In this document: positions 54,274 to 64,000 of the stretch, piece by piece
Position numbering within the stretch: the first letter of the stretch is position 1
How the letters are laid out: the number at the start of each line of letters is the position of its first letter
Source: Pseudomonadota bacterium
GTDB taxonomy: Bacteria > Pseudomonadota > Gammaproteobacteria > Steroidobacterales > Steroidobacteraceae
Length of the DNA stretch: 64,000 nt
NCBI GenBank assembly: GCA_018240525.1
Contig: JAFEFN010000013.1
Location: forward strand, 1-64,000
Direction of reading: 5' to 3'
The notes under the pieces: model-generated
Told to the model about the DNA's origin: nothing
Seen by the model: only the letters and a program-made list of their open reading frames with translations
The model's database searches: none
Program-made: the position numbers and the translations under genes

Positions 54274-55473
54274 TCATGCCGCAAGCCCGAAGATCGCCAC
54301 GCTGGCGACGTTACGGTTGGGGATGCCGCCGAGGTTGTGGGTCAGTCCGAGCGCCGGGGACTTCAGCTGCCGCTCGCCGGCGCGGCCGAGCAGCTGCAGG
54401 TACACCTCGTAGGCCATGCGCAGCCCGGTGGCGCCGATGGGGTGCCCGAAGCACTTGAGGCCCCCGTCCATCTGGCAGGGGATGTCGCCGTCGCGGTCGT
54501 AGCGGCCGGCGAGGACATCGTGCGGCGCGCGCCCGGGGTCGGAAAAGCCCAGGTCCTCCATCAGCACCAGCTCGGTGATCGAGAAGCAGTCGTGCACCTC
54601 CATGAGGTCGATGGCCTCGCGCGGCCTGGCGATGCCGGCTTCCGCGAAGGCCCGGGCGGCCGCCAGGCGCGTCGTCAGCGTGTAGCTGCCGTCCCAGGAC
54701 TGGTGGCCCATCTCCACCCCGTTGCTCGGTGCCAGCTGCAGCGCCTTCACGGTGACGAAGTCGCGCTTGCCGAGCGCGCGCGCCTTCTCCGGCGTGGTGA
54801 CGATCGCGCAGGCGGCCCCATCGCTCACCCCGCAGCAGTCGAACACGCCCAGCGGGTAGGCGATCATCGGCGCCGCGAGCACCTGCGCAGGGGTGATGCG
54901 GTTGCGCAGGTGCGCCTTGGGGTTGCGCGCACCGTTCTCGTGGCTCTTCACCGAGATGTGCGCCATCGCCTCGCGCAGCTGGTCGATGGAATAGCCGTGC
55001 CGCGCGGCATAGGCGCTGGCCAGTTGCGCAAAGGCACCCGGCGCGGTGCTGCCGGGCAGGTACAGATCCTCGAAGGTGCCCTTGGTGCGCTCGGGCAGGC
55101 CCGAGTAACCGGTGTCTTTCAGCTTCTCGACGCCCACTGCGAGGGCGATGTCGCAGGCGCCCGCGGCGACCGCGTACACCGCGCCACGCAGGGCCTCGGT
55201 GCCGGTCGCGCACAGGTTCTCCACGCGCGTCACCGGCACGTTGGGCAGGCGCAGCGCCATCGACAGCGGCAGCGCCGACTTGCCGGTGCTCTGCTCATCG
55301 AAGAAGACCCCGAGCCAGGCCGCGCCGATCGCATCGCGCGCGATGCCGGCATCGGCGAGCGCCTCGCCGACCGCCTCGACCATGAGGTCCTCCGGACCCG
55401 CGTCCCAGCGCTCGCTGAAGCGCGTGCAGCCCATGCCGATGATCGCCACCCGGTCGCAGATGCCCTGTGCCAT
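54274..55473 (-). CDS. Thiolase-superfamily (SCP2/Ltp2-type) protein
   Basis: This 399-residue thiolase-fold protein has the nucleophilic Cys in ENLCATGTEAL (about residue 88), VHDCFSITE with the His/Cys pair, and CFGHPIGATGLRM with the active-site His. The lineage matches SCP-x/Ltp2-like enzymes, which work as thiolases or retro-aldolases with DUF35 partner domains. The next gene upstream encodes a DUF35 domain fused to an HMG-CoA-synthase-like protein, with only three bases between genes. I infer a single complex performing carbon-carbon cleavage or acyl transfer. Confidence 0.85.
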   Translation of the reverse strand: MAQGICDRVAIIGMGCTRFSERWDAGPEDLMVEAVGEALADAGIARDAIGAAWLGVFFDEQSTGKSALPLSMALRLPNVPVTRVENLCATGTEALRGAVYAVAAGACDIALAVGVEKLKDTGYSGLPERTKGTFEDLYLPGSTAPGAFAQLASAYAARHGYSIDQLREAMAHISVKSHENGARNPKAHLRNRITPAQVLAAPMIAYPLGVFDCCGVSDGAACAIVTTPEKARALGKRDFVTVKALQLAPSNGVEMGHQSWDGSYTLTTRLAAARAFAEAGIARPREAIDLMEVHDCFSITELVLMEDLGFSDPGRAPHDVLAGRYDRDGDIPCQMDGGLKCFGHPIGATGLRMAYEVYLQLLGRAGERQLKSPALGLTHNLGGIPNRNVASVAIFGLAA

Positions 55474-55476
55474 CGG

Positions 55477-56931
55477 TTATGCCCTGGTTGCCTTCCAGAA
55501 GTAGCGCCGGAAGGCCCGCAGCGGGTCCACGTCCTTGATGCGGAACACGAAGCGCACCGGCGTGTCGACCTTCATCTCGCCGGCCTCGGCATCGGCGATC
55601 TCCATGAGCAGGTTGCCCCCGCCGGCAAACTCGATGTTGCCGTAGACCGCGGGCGGGCGCGGCGCATAGGCCTGCCAGTCCTCGGTGAAGGATTTCACGC
55701 GGCCGCTGAGCTCGGCCAGCCGGAAGTCCTCCTGCGTATCCTGGGCGCGGCAGGCGGGGTTCACGCACACGTGGGTCTTCGGGTACTGCACGGTCTGGCA
55801 GGCCGAGCAGCGGCCGCCGACGAAACCGGTGACCTGGCGCGACTTGCGCCACATGACCGAGGCGGCGCTGCGGTTGTCGCGCTCCGCGCGCTTGCCGAAG
55901 TCGACCGCCAGCAGCCCGCGGTGGGACAGGTAGCGGGTGTAGCTGGCCTCCTCGTGGCGCCGCGCGAGCGCGGCCTGGAGCGGACGGTGCCGTGCGGGCT
56001 TGGCATCGCGGGGCACGCGCAGCACCAGCACGTCCACGCCCTGCCCGAAGCCGACCAGCAGGATGTTGTCCCCCGGGTTCGCCGCCTCGAGGGCCGCGGC
56101 CAGCATCACCAGCGGCTGGGCGACACCGGCATCCCCGCAGGTGAGGCGCTGCGCGTCGGTGAGCTGCGCCCGCTCGAGCCCGGTGGCACGCACCACGCGC
56201 TGTGCCGCGGCGGCAGCGACCGGCAGCACGCAGTGCTGCACCTCACCGGCGCCGATGCCGGCCGCGGCGAGGGCGCGCTCGATCGTCGCCGGCAGCAGCT
56301 TGGCGATGCCCTCATCGCGCACCCAGCGCTCCTCGAAGGCATAGTCGAAGGCCTCACCGTGCATGCGGTAGTGGTCGACGAAGTCGGCGGCATGGTGGGT
56401 GCTGGCGCGCACCTCGGCCAGCACCGGTCCCCCGACCGCGTGGGTGCCCGGGGCCACGAGCAGCGCGACCGCCGCCGCACCGAACTCCATCTCCTCGGGA
56501 CTGCCGGGGCGCGCCTCGCGCGCGTCCGCCCCGACCACGAGGGTGTGCACCCCGTCCGCCCGGCGGCACGCCTGGGCGAGCGCGGTGGTGGCCGCGCGCA
56601 GCGTGCCGCCCAGGTCCGCCGTCTCGGTGGCGGCCGGCAGGTCGAGCGCGGTGGCCACGAGGGTGGCGTTGCTGCGATCGCTGAAGGGCAGCGTGGTGGA
56701 GGCCAGCACGAGCGACCCCGGCGCGGGTGATCCGGCGAGGCAGGTGCGCGCGGCCTCGACGGCCAGCGTGACCGCGTCCTCGTCCCAGTTGCAGACCGCG
56801 CGCTCACCGGCAGCGATGCGTGCGTTCGGCGCCGACAGCCATCCCATCGCCGCCTGGATGGTGGCACGCGGAAGTCGCAGCCGCGGCACGTACGCGCCGC
56901 AGCCGACGATGCTGCCGAGGATCGCGCCCAG
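55477..56931 (-). CDS. Fusion: HMG-CoA synthase/KAS III-like domain + DUF35 (Zn ribbon-OB fold)
   Basis: This fusion of about 484 residues has an HMG-CoA-synthase/KAS III-like domain in residues 1-340, opening with ILGSIVGCGAYVPRLRL. The segment where family members carry the nucleophilic Cys before GGT reads TADLGGTLRAA here, so the Cys appears replaced. Residues about 345-484 form a DUF35 module with a zinc ribbon (CSACQTV and CVNPAC) and an OB fold. The start is uncertain: CTG at 56931 has GGGAG seven bases upstream and leaves one base after the Rieske stop; GTG at 56970 would overlap that gene by 38 bases. With the thiolase it mirrors thiolase-DUF35-HMGS or PhlACB-type complexes. Confidence 0.78.
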   Translation of the reverse strand: MGAILGSIVGCGAYVPRLRLPRATIQAAMGWLSAPNARIAAGERAVCNWDEDAVTLAVEAARTCLAGSPAPGSLVLASTTLPFSDRSNATLVATALDLPAATETADLGGTLRAATTALAQACRRADGVHTLVVGADAREARPGSPEEMEFGAAAVALLVAPGTHAVGGPVLAEVRASTHHAADFVDHYRMHGEAFDYAFEERWVRDEGIAKLLPATIERALAAAGIGAGEVQHCVLPVAAAAAQRVVRATGLERAQLTDAQRLTCGDAGVAQPLVMLAAALEAANPGDNILLVGFGQGVDVLVLRVPRDAKPARHRPLQAALARRHEEASYTRYLSHRGLLAVDFGKRAERDNRSAASVMWRKSRQVTGFVGGRCSACQTVQYPKTHVCVNPACRAQDTQEDFRLAELSGRVKSFTEDWQAYAPRPPAVYGNIEFAGGGNLLMEIADAEAGEMKVDTPVRFVFRIKDVDPLRAFRRYFWKATRA

Positions 56932-56932
56932 C

Positions 56933-58144
56933 TCAGTTCTCCCAGAGCGGCTCGAGGCGCGGCTGCACACGCAGCTCGGGCGGGATGCGTTCGATGCCGA
57001 TGCGCCGGTCCAGTTCCTCGTGCCAGTGGTAGATACGGCGCTCCTGGTAGTTCAGCGGGATGCCCCGAAAGCCCGGCGACTCCAGCGACTGCTGGATCTG
57101 CTCGGCGAACTGCAGGTCCTCGTCCAGGATGCGGTCGAAGTTGGCGATGCGCACCTTCCAGCCCTCCGGCAGAGGCCCCGGGCCCCAGTCAGGGGCGAAC
57201 CAGTGGCACTCGATGCGCATGCTGCGGTCGGAGGTGGGCCAGAAGAGCAGGAACGGGCACCCGGTCGGGTCCACCGGGGTCACCAGGTTCGGGTAGAAGT
57301 TGAAGCTCGGGTTGTTGCGGGCCGAGATCACGGTGGCGGTCTCCACGGCGCGCATGCCGCGCGTGCCCGGATCCTGCCAGTCCGGGCGCCGGTTCGGCGT
57401 CACCATGAGCGACAGGCCGTTGCGGTAGAGCGCAATGGTGGTGCCGCGGTGGTCGAGGAAGCGGTCCACGGTGTTGGCGTGGATGGACTTGAGGTGGTAG
57501 ACCTCGAGGAAGGCATCCATCAGCACCTTGACGTTGCACTTCACGTCGAAGCCTTCCTTGGTGACCAGCCGCCAGGTGTCGGGCTGGAACTGCTGGAAGT
57601 ACTCGCCGAAGGGGGCGAAGTGCTCCATCAGCGGCTGTGCCTGCGGGTCCTCGTTGATGAAGACCCAGCTGTAGAAGCGCTCGCAGCGCACGCTGGTCAG
57701 CGAGCGCTCGGACATGTTCAGGCCGACAAAGTCGCGCTTGTCGCGCAGGTTGATGAGCCGGCCGTCCAGGGAATACGTCCAGCCGTGGTAGCCGCACACG
57801 AAGCCCTCGGCGCAGCCGTTCTCCGTCTTCACCAGCGGGCCGCCGCGGTGGCGGCAGGTGTTGTAGAAGGCGCGCACGGTCCCGTCCTTGCCGCGCACGA
57901 TGATGATCGGCGAGCCGGTCTTGCGGCTGACGACGAAGCTGCCGGGCGTGGGCAGCTCGTCCATGTGGCAGGCGTACAGCCAGCTGCGGCGCCAGAGGTG
58001 CTCGCGCTCCAGGATGAGGAAGCGCGGATCGGTGTAGCGGCCGGCGGGGATGTCGGGCAGCGACGGGAAGCTCTCGGGCGGGGCCGTGCGCCCGGCCTCG
58101 TACTTCATGCCGTCCAGGAAGCGCTGCACTGTGCTCTTGTCCAT
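56933..58144 (-). CDS. Rieske aromatic ring-hydroxylating oxygenase, alpha subunit (copy 1)
   Basis: This 403-residue alpha subunit has the Rieske site (CRHRGGP and CGYHGWTYS near residues 96-119) and an iron site (DAFLEVYHLKSIHA near residue 208). It belongs to the same superfamily as the 51939 protein but is clearly different, so the two probably act on successive intermediates. It is the first gene of the minus-strand operon, with a palindromic operator 74 bases upstream and the divergent TonB receptor beyond. It shares the broad family of ring-hydroxylating and monooxygenating enzymes; regiochemistry is unknown. Confidence 0.88.
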   Translation of the reverse strand: MDKSTVQRFLDGMKYEAGRTAPPESFPSLPDIPAGRYTDPRFLILEREHLWRRSWLYACHMDELPTPGSFVVSRKTGSPIIIVRGKDGTVRAFYNTCRHRGGPLVKTENGCAEGFVCGYHGWTYSLDGRLINLRDKRDFVGLNMSERSLTSVRCERFYSWVFINEDPQAQPLMEHFAPFGEYFQQFQPDTWRLVTKEGFDVKCNVKVLMDAFLEVYHLKSIHANTVDRFLDHRGTTIALYRNGLSLMVTPNRRPDWQDPGTRGMRAVETATVISARNNPSFNFYPNLVTPVDPTGCPFLLFWPTSDRSMRIECHWFAPDWGPGPLPEGWKVRIANFDRILDEDLQFAEQIQQSLESPGFRGIPLNYQERRIYHWHEELDRRIGIERIPPELRVQPRLEPLWEN

Positions 58145-58217
58145 CGACTTCCCGGGTTCTACGGCGCTGCGGCGGAAGGGGCCGCCTATTTAATTATAAG
58201 AGCGCAGCGCAAAAAAG

Positions 58218-58235
58218 AAACAAGCACGACTGTTT
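58218..58235. promoter_or_regulatory. Operator-like palindrome AAACAAGCACGACTGTTT
   Basis: This is the second copy of the shared motif, close to the Rieske start at 58144. An A-rich and a T-rich run flank it, giving an AT island in otherwise GC-rich DNA. Confidence 0.5.
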
Positions 58236-58407
58236 TTTCCAAGCGCGTCCGGTCACACTCCCGGTCGGACGGGACGGGACCCGCCGGGCCACCTGATGCG
58301 CCGAAGCCACACCCCCGACCGGTCCCGCTCCGGGGCGTCCGCCACCCGCGGCGGCCTGCGAAGGGGCCCCAGTCAGCCGATTTTCGCGGCCGGAGAGATT
58401 TTAAAAC

Positions 58408-58425
58408 AAACCATCATGCTTGTTT
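58408..58425. promoter_or_regulatory. Operator-like palindrome AAACCATCATGCTTGTTT
   Basis: This is the third copy, more diverged (13 of 18 positions match the 63901 copy), 98 bases before the TonB receptor ATG. Together with the 58218 copy it frames the 379-base divergent gap 58145-58523, which otherwise holds no gene. Confidence 0.45.
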
Positions 58426-58523
58426 TTTTTAGAGGCGACGCGTACGTTGCGCCTAGGGGACGGACCGTGGGCTTCAGTCCAGGACGTCGAAAAGCAGCTA
58501 TCGATCGATTCGGAGGGGGAGGT

Positions 58524-61013
<2,490 letters not shown>

Positions 61014-61027
61014 TGCGATGTGATGCG

Positions 61028-61066
61028 GGGCGGGGCGCGCGCGAGCGCGCCCCGCCCTTTTCTTTT
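61028..61066 (+). terminator. Rho-independent terminator after the TonB receptor gene
   Basis: Thirteen-base GC arms, GGGCGGGGCGCGC (61028-61040) and GCGCGCCCCGCCC (61045-61057), have a GCGA loop. They are followed by TTTTCTTTT at 61058-61066. This is a textbook intrinsic terminator, 15 bases after the stop codon. Confidence 0.9.
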
Positions 61067-61102
61067 GCTGGAACTGCCCGCCGCCGCAGGGCGGCGCAGC
61101 CG

Positions 61103-62293
61103 CTAGGCCGCGACGCCGCCGCTGATGAATGCCGCGATCTCATCCTGCGAGTACCCGAGCTCCGCGAGCACCTCGCGGGTGTGCTCACCGCAGCTCGGCG
61201 GCGGCGCGCTGATGCCGCCGGCGATGCGGCCGAAGGCGACGGGCAGGTCCGGCACCTGCGCCGGCCGCGGCAAGCCCGGGTAGCCGGCGACGGAGCTCAG
61301 GAACCCCATGGCGGCCACCTGCGGGTCATCGAGCGCCTGCTGCGGGGTGAGCACGGGACCTGCCGGCAGGCCCGCGGCGTTCAGCTGCGCGAGCGCCTCG
61401 CCGGTGGTGCGCTCGGCGCACCAGGCGCGCATGCGCGCGAGGATGGCGGCACTGTGATCCCCGCGCGACTGGTCGGTGGCGTAGAGCGGATCGGACACCC
61501 AGCGCTGCTCATCGCCCATGAGGCGCGCCCAGCGCCTGAACAGGGCATCGCCCACCGTGTGGGTGAGGATGTGGCCGTCGCGGGTGGCAAAGACATCCGA
61601 GGGCGCCGAGGTCTGCACGCGGTTGCCCGTGCCCACGCGGTTGATCGCGGTCACGGACTGCTCGATCAGGTGCGAGCCGAACACCGACAAGGCGGTGCCG
61701 AGGAGCGTGGTCTTCACTTCCTGGCCCTCGCCCGTGGCGCTGCGGTGCATGAGCGCCGCGAGCGTCCCGAAGGCGGCCAGGACCGCGGTGGTGTAGTCCA
61801 CGTACGGGGCGGCGGCCTTGGCCGGCGCCCCCGGGGTGCCGGTGATGTACATCGCCCCGGACATCGCCTGGCCGACGCCATCGAAGCCGCCGCGGTCCTG
61901 GTACGGTCCGGTGTCGCCGAAGGCGCTCTGGGTGACGAGGATGATGTCGGGCCGCACCGCCCGCAGCGCGGCGTAGTCCAGGCCCAGTGCGGCCAGCGCC
62001 GCCGGCGGCAGGTTCGCCACGACCACGTCGCTGCGGGCGAGGAGCCGCGCCACGATCGCCTTCGCCTGCGCATCCTTCATCTCCAGGGCGAGCGAGCGCT
62101 TGTTGCAGCCGGTCTGCAGGAGCACGGCACCCTCGCCGGCCGGCGTGACCGGGGCAATGAAGCGGTCCTCGCCGCCGCCGATGCGCTCGATGCGGATGAC
62201 CTCCGCCCCCAGGTAGCCGAGCAACGTGGCACAGTAGGGACCGGCGACGTAGCGGCCGAAGTCGAGCACGCGAATGCCCTTCAGCACTGACAT
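61103..62293 (-). CDS. Class III (CaiB/BaiF) acyl-CoA transferase
   Basis: This 396-residue CoA-transferase has GIRVLDFGRYVAGPYCATLL, IERIGGGEDRFI, CNKRSLALEMKD and SAFGDTGPYQDRGGFDGV, the last with the likely catalytic Asp. It would attach CoA to the ring-derived acid before beta-oxidation. ATG at 62293 was chosen; the frame upstream to 62437 runs into the divergent acyl-CoA dehydrogenase gene. The 35-base gap to that gene must hold both promoters. It is convergent with the TonB receptor. Confidence 0.87.
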   Translation of the reverse strand: MSVLKGIRVLDFGRYVAGPYCATLLGYLGAEVIRIERIGGGEDRFIAPVTPAGEGAVLLQTGCNKRSLALEMKDAQAKAIVARLLARSDVVVANLPPAALAALGLDYAALRAVRPDIILVTQSAFGDTGPYQDRGGFDGVGQAMSGAMYITGTPGAPAKAAAPYVDYTTAVLAAFGTLAALMHRSATGEGQEVKTTLLGTALSVFGSHLIEQSVTAINRVGTGNRVQTSAPSDVFATRDGHILTHTVGDALFRRWARLMGDEQRWVSDPLYATDQSRGDHSAAILARMRAWCAERTTGEALAQLNAAGLPAGPVLTPQQALDDPQVAAMGFLSSVAGYPGLPRPAQVPDLPVAFGRIAGGISAPPPSCGEHTREVLAELGYSQDEIAAFISGGVAA

Positions 62294-62328
62294 GGGAATA
62301 CCCCGAGAGAATTTTCCAAGGAGCGCAC

Positions 62329-63489
62329 GTGGATTTCCGCCTGAACGATGACCAGTCTGCCCTGCAGGCCGCCGCGCGCAAGTATGCGCGCGAGCGCCTG
62401 CTGCCGCTTGCCGCCGAGACCGAGCGCACCGGCGCACCTCCCTCGCACGAGCTGCTGCACGAGTACGCGCAGATGGGCTTCCTCGGCATCAACGTCGGCA
62501 GCGACTACGGCGGCCTCGGCCTCGGCAACATCGAGGCGCTGGTCGTGCTCGAGGAGTTCGGCAAGGTCTCCGCCGCGCTCGCCTTCCCGGTGTTCGAGTC
62601 TTCCGTCGGGCCGGTGCGCGCCATCGAGCGCTTCGCGCCCGAGGAGCTGCGCCAGCGCGTGGTGCCGCGCGTGTGCGCGGGGGACCTGGTGGTGGCGGTG
62701 TCGATGTCCGAGCCGCAGGCAGGCTCGGCGCTCACCGACCTCACCACGCGCGCCGAGGTGCGCGGTGACCAGGTCGTCCTCACCGGCACCAAGCGCTGGT
62801 GCTCCGGTGGCGGCCATGCCGGCGGCTACGTCGTCTACTGCCGCATGAGCGATGCCAAGGGCGCGGCCGGCATCGGTGCGGTCTACGTCGAGGCGGGCAC
62901 CAAGGGCCTGACCTACGGGGCCGCCGAGAGCCTCATGGGCTTCCGCGGCGTGCCGAGCAGCGACCTGTACTTCGATGGCTGCGCCGTGCCGGTCGCCAAC
63001 ATCATAGTGCCCGCGGGGGGCTTCCGGCAGCTGATGGAGGCGTTCGATCTCGAGCGCTGTGGCAATGCCACCATGGGCCTGGCGCAGGCGAGCGGCGCGC
63101 TCGAGGACGTGCTCGCCTACGTGCAGGAGCGTCGCCAGTTCGGCAAGCCGCTGGTGGACTTCCAGGCCGTGCAGCTGCGCCTGGCGGAGATGAAGATGAA
63201 GGTGGACGCGGCGCGCCTGCTGATCTGGCGCGCCGCCTGCAACGCGCAGTCGGGCCTGCCGGACGTGCTCGAGTCCTCGCTCGCCAAGTGTTACGCCAAC
63301 GAGATCGCGCGCGAGGTGTGCGGTCACGCGGTGCAGCTGATGGGCGGCTACGGCTACTCGCGCGAGTTCCCGATGGAACGTCGCCTGCGCGATGCCTGGG
63401 GCTGGGGCATCGCCGGCGGTGCCATCGACATCCAGAAGGTGAACATCGCCGCGGCCCTGGTGGGCCGGCGCTTCGACCAGCGCCGCTGA
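62329..63489 (+). CDS. Acyl-CoA dehydrogenase family flavoprotein
   Basis: This 386-residue acyl-CoA dehydrogenase-fold protein has an N-terminal helical domain (FRLNDDQSALQAAARKYARE). Its FAD region is AVSMSEPQAGSALTDLTT with KRWCSGG, and the C-terminal helices contain ERRQFGKPLVDFQAVQLRLAEM and QLMGGYGYSREFPMERRLRD. At the usual catalytic Glu position (IYEGT in many members) the sequence reads IAGGA, so the base is absent or elsewhere. The GTG start at 62329 follows AAGGAGCGCAC. It may oxidise a ring-derived or steroid-like acyl-CoA. Confidence 0.85.
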   Translation: MDFRLNDDQSALQAAARKYARERLLPLAAETERTGAPPSHELLHEYAQMGFLGINVGSDYGGLGLGNIEALVVLEEFGKVSAALAFPVFESSVGPVRAIERFAPEELRQRVVPRVCAGDLVVAVSMSEPQAGSALTDLTTRAEVRGDQVVLTGTKRWCSGGGHAGGYVVYCRMSDAKGAAGIGAVYVEAGTKGLTYGAAESLMGFRGVPSSDLYFDGCAVPVANIIVPAGGFRQLMEAFDLERCGNATMGLAQASGALEDVLAYVQERRQFGKPLVDFQAVQLRLAEMKMKVDAARLLIWRAACNAQSGLPDVLESSLAKCYANEIAREVCGHAVQLMGGYGYSREFPMERRLRDAWGWGIAGGAIDIQKVNIAAALVGRRFDQRR

Positions 63490-63494
63490 GGCGC

Positions 63495-63827
63495 TCACTC
63501 CGCCGTGGCGGCCGCGGCGGGGGCCACTTCGATCGTCCCGGCCGTGATGCGCACGGCGAATGCGGCGAGCGCCTGCGCGGCCGGCGGCCCCAGCACGCGC
63601 CCGTCGCGGGCATCGAACGAGGCCCCGTGCAGCGGGCAGATGATGCGCGTGCCGCGCAGCCGTCCCTCGCACAGCCGCGCGTACGCGTGGCTGCAGATGT
63701 TGTCGACGGCGAACACGCCGTCCTTGGTGTGGCACAGCAGCAGCTCGCGGCCCGCGACGGTGAGCGCGCGCATGGTCCCGGGCGGTAGCTCGGCCAGCGG
63801 GAGCACGGGCGTGAAATCAGCGCTCAT
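63495..63827 (-). CDS. Rieske-type [2Fe-2S] ferredoxin
   Basis: This 110-residue small Rieske protein has cluster ligands in DNICSHAYA and ICPLHGASFD, the Cys-X-His and Cys-X2-His pairs. It most likely donates electrons to one or both Rieske oxygenases in the minus-strand operon. ATG at 63827 was chosen. It is divergent from another ferredoxin gene at the right edge across a perfect palindrome and is convergent with the acyl-CoA dehydrogenase, five bases apart. Confidence 0.9.
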   Translation of the reverse strand: MSADFTPVLPLAELPPGTMRALTVAGRELLLCHTKDGVFAVDNICSHAYARLCEGRLRGTRIICPLHGASFDARDGRVLGPPAAQALAAFAVRITAGTIEVAPAAAATAE

Positions 63828-63900
63828 CGGTCCCTCGGCGCACCGGACTGCCTGCGGAAGATTGAGAGTGCCCGCACTCTACCCGGCGCTCCCAGAAAAA

Positions 63901-63918
63901 AACAGTCGTGACTGTTTC
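63901..63918. promoter_or_regulatory. Perfect 18-bp palindrome AAACAGTCGTGACTGTTT
   Basis: The arms AAACAGTC and GACTGTTT flank a GT centre with no mismatch. It lies midway between two divergent redox genes and is the best copy of the four-site family. Regulator identity is unknown. Confidence 0.6.
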
Positions 63919-63974
63919 TTTCCGGCTGAGGCCGGTGCTACCATCTTTTCCGCGCATTTGAGGAGAGGGTGGGG

Positions 63975-64000
63975 ATGGCGAAGATCACGTTCATTGCCCG
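63975..64000 (+). CDS. Start of a 2Fe-2S ferredoxin gene (partial)
   Basis: Only eight codons are visible (MAKITFIA), preceded by AGGAGAGGGTGGGG. That N-terminus is typical of plant-type 2Fe-2S ferredoxins found beside ring-oxygenase genes. The rest lies outside the window, so the call rests on the N-terminus and the context. Confidence 0.5.

Noticed and set aside
54181..56730. An 849-codon plus-strand open frame opposite the thiolase and fusion genes
   Set aside because: It is a shadow frame with no recognisable domain; the minus-strand genes have motifs and ribosome binding sites.

Overview
The window is very GC-rich, densely packed proteobacterial DNA. Short overlaps such as ATGA are common, GTG/TTG starts are frequent and there are few long intergenic gaps. 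An aryl-polyene-type pigment cluster, several TonB-dependent receptors of the kind common in aromatic- and steroid-degrading bacteria, paired Rieske oxygenases and class III CoA-transferases suggest a gammaproteobacterium of the Steroidobacter/Nevskiales type. That placement is an inference; no rRNA or tRNA gene is present to anchor it.

Region 1 (about 8-13903) is an aryl-polyene-like biosynthetic cluster. A minus-strand trio (carrier protein, adenylate-forming ligase, ketoreductase) diverges from a tightly overlapping plus-strand operon. That operon encodes a carrier protein, a second adenylate-forming ligase, a dehydratase fused to a lysophospholipid-type acyltransferase, a LolA-like protein, an MMPL exporter, an alpha/beta hydrolase, a polysaccharide deacetylase, a methyltransferase, a ketosynthase, a chain-length-factor-like protein, a dehydratase and a ketoreductase. 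No aromatic ammonia lyase is visible.

Region 2 (13977-21264) holds oxidoreductases and a coupled ATP-grasp / FemAB-like / thiamine-diphosphate enzyme operon of unknown product. Region 3 (21428-32269) is mixed: a probable cyclic-di-GMP-I riboswitch before a secreted Ig-repeat protein, a D-aminoacylase, Dps, a YgjP-like peptidase, a PQQ dehydrogenase, a two-module methyltransferase, and a cNMP-domain thioredoxin-reductase-like protein with a UBP zinc finger.

Region 4 (about 32290-38238) has a large structured RNA containing an H-type pseudoknot just after a TonB receptor gene, then a TetR regulator and a lipoprotein amidohydrolase with matching palindromes between them. Region 5 (38263-49024) looks like an IclR-controlled catabolic locus. 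A seven-gene minus-strand operon (citrate-synthase-like lyase, CoA-transferase, two MetE-like enzymes, TonB receptor, VOC enzyme, methyltransferase-like protein) diverges from the IclR gene. A hydrolase and a WrbA quinone reductase follow downstream, and repeats of TTTCG-N5-CGAAA lie at the promoters.

Region 6 (49021-64000) is a second catabolic island. It has two Rieske oxygenases with a thiolase, an HMG-CoA-synthase-like/DUF35 fusion, an SDR, ThuA and VOC proteins, a GST, a CMD-family protein, a TonB receptor, a CoA-transferase, an acyl-CoA dehydrogenase, a Rieske ferredoxin and the start of a second ferredoxin. Four related AAAC-N9/10-TGTTT palindromes mark its divergent promoters, suggesting one regulon whose regulator is outside the window. 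The likely logic is outer-membrane uptake of a hydrophobic ring compound, CoA activation, ring hydroxylation and thiolytic or aldolytic cleavage. The substrate cannot be read from the sequence.
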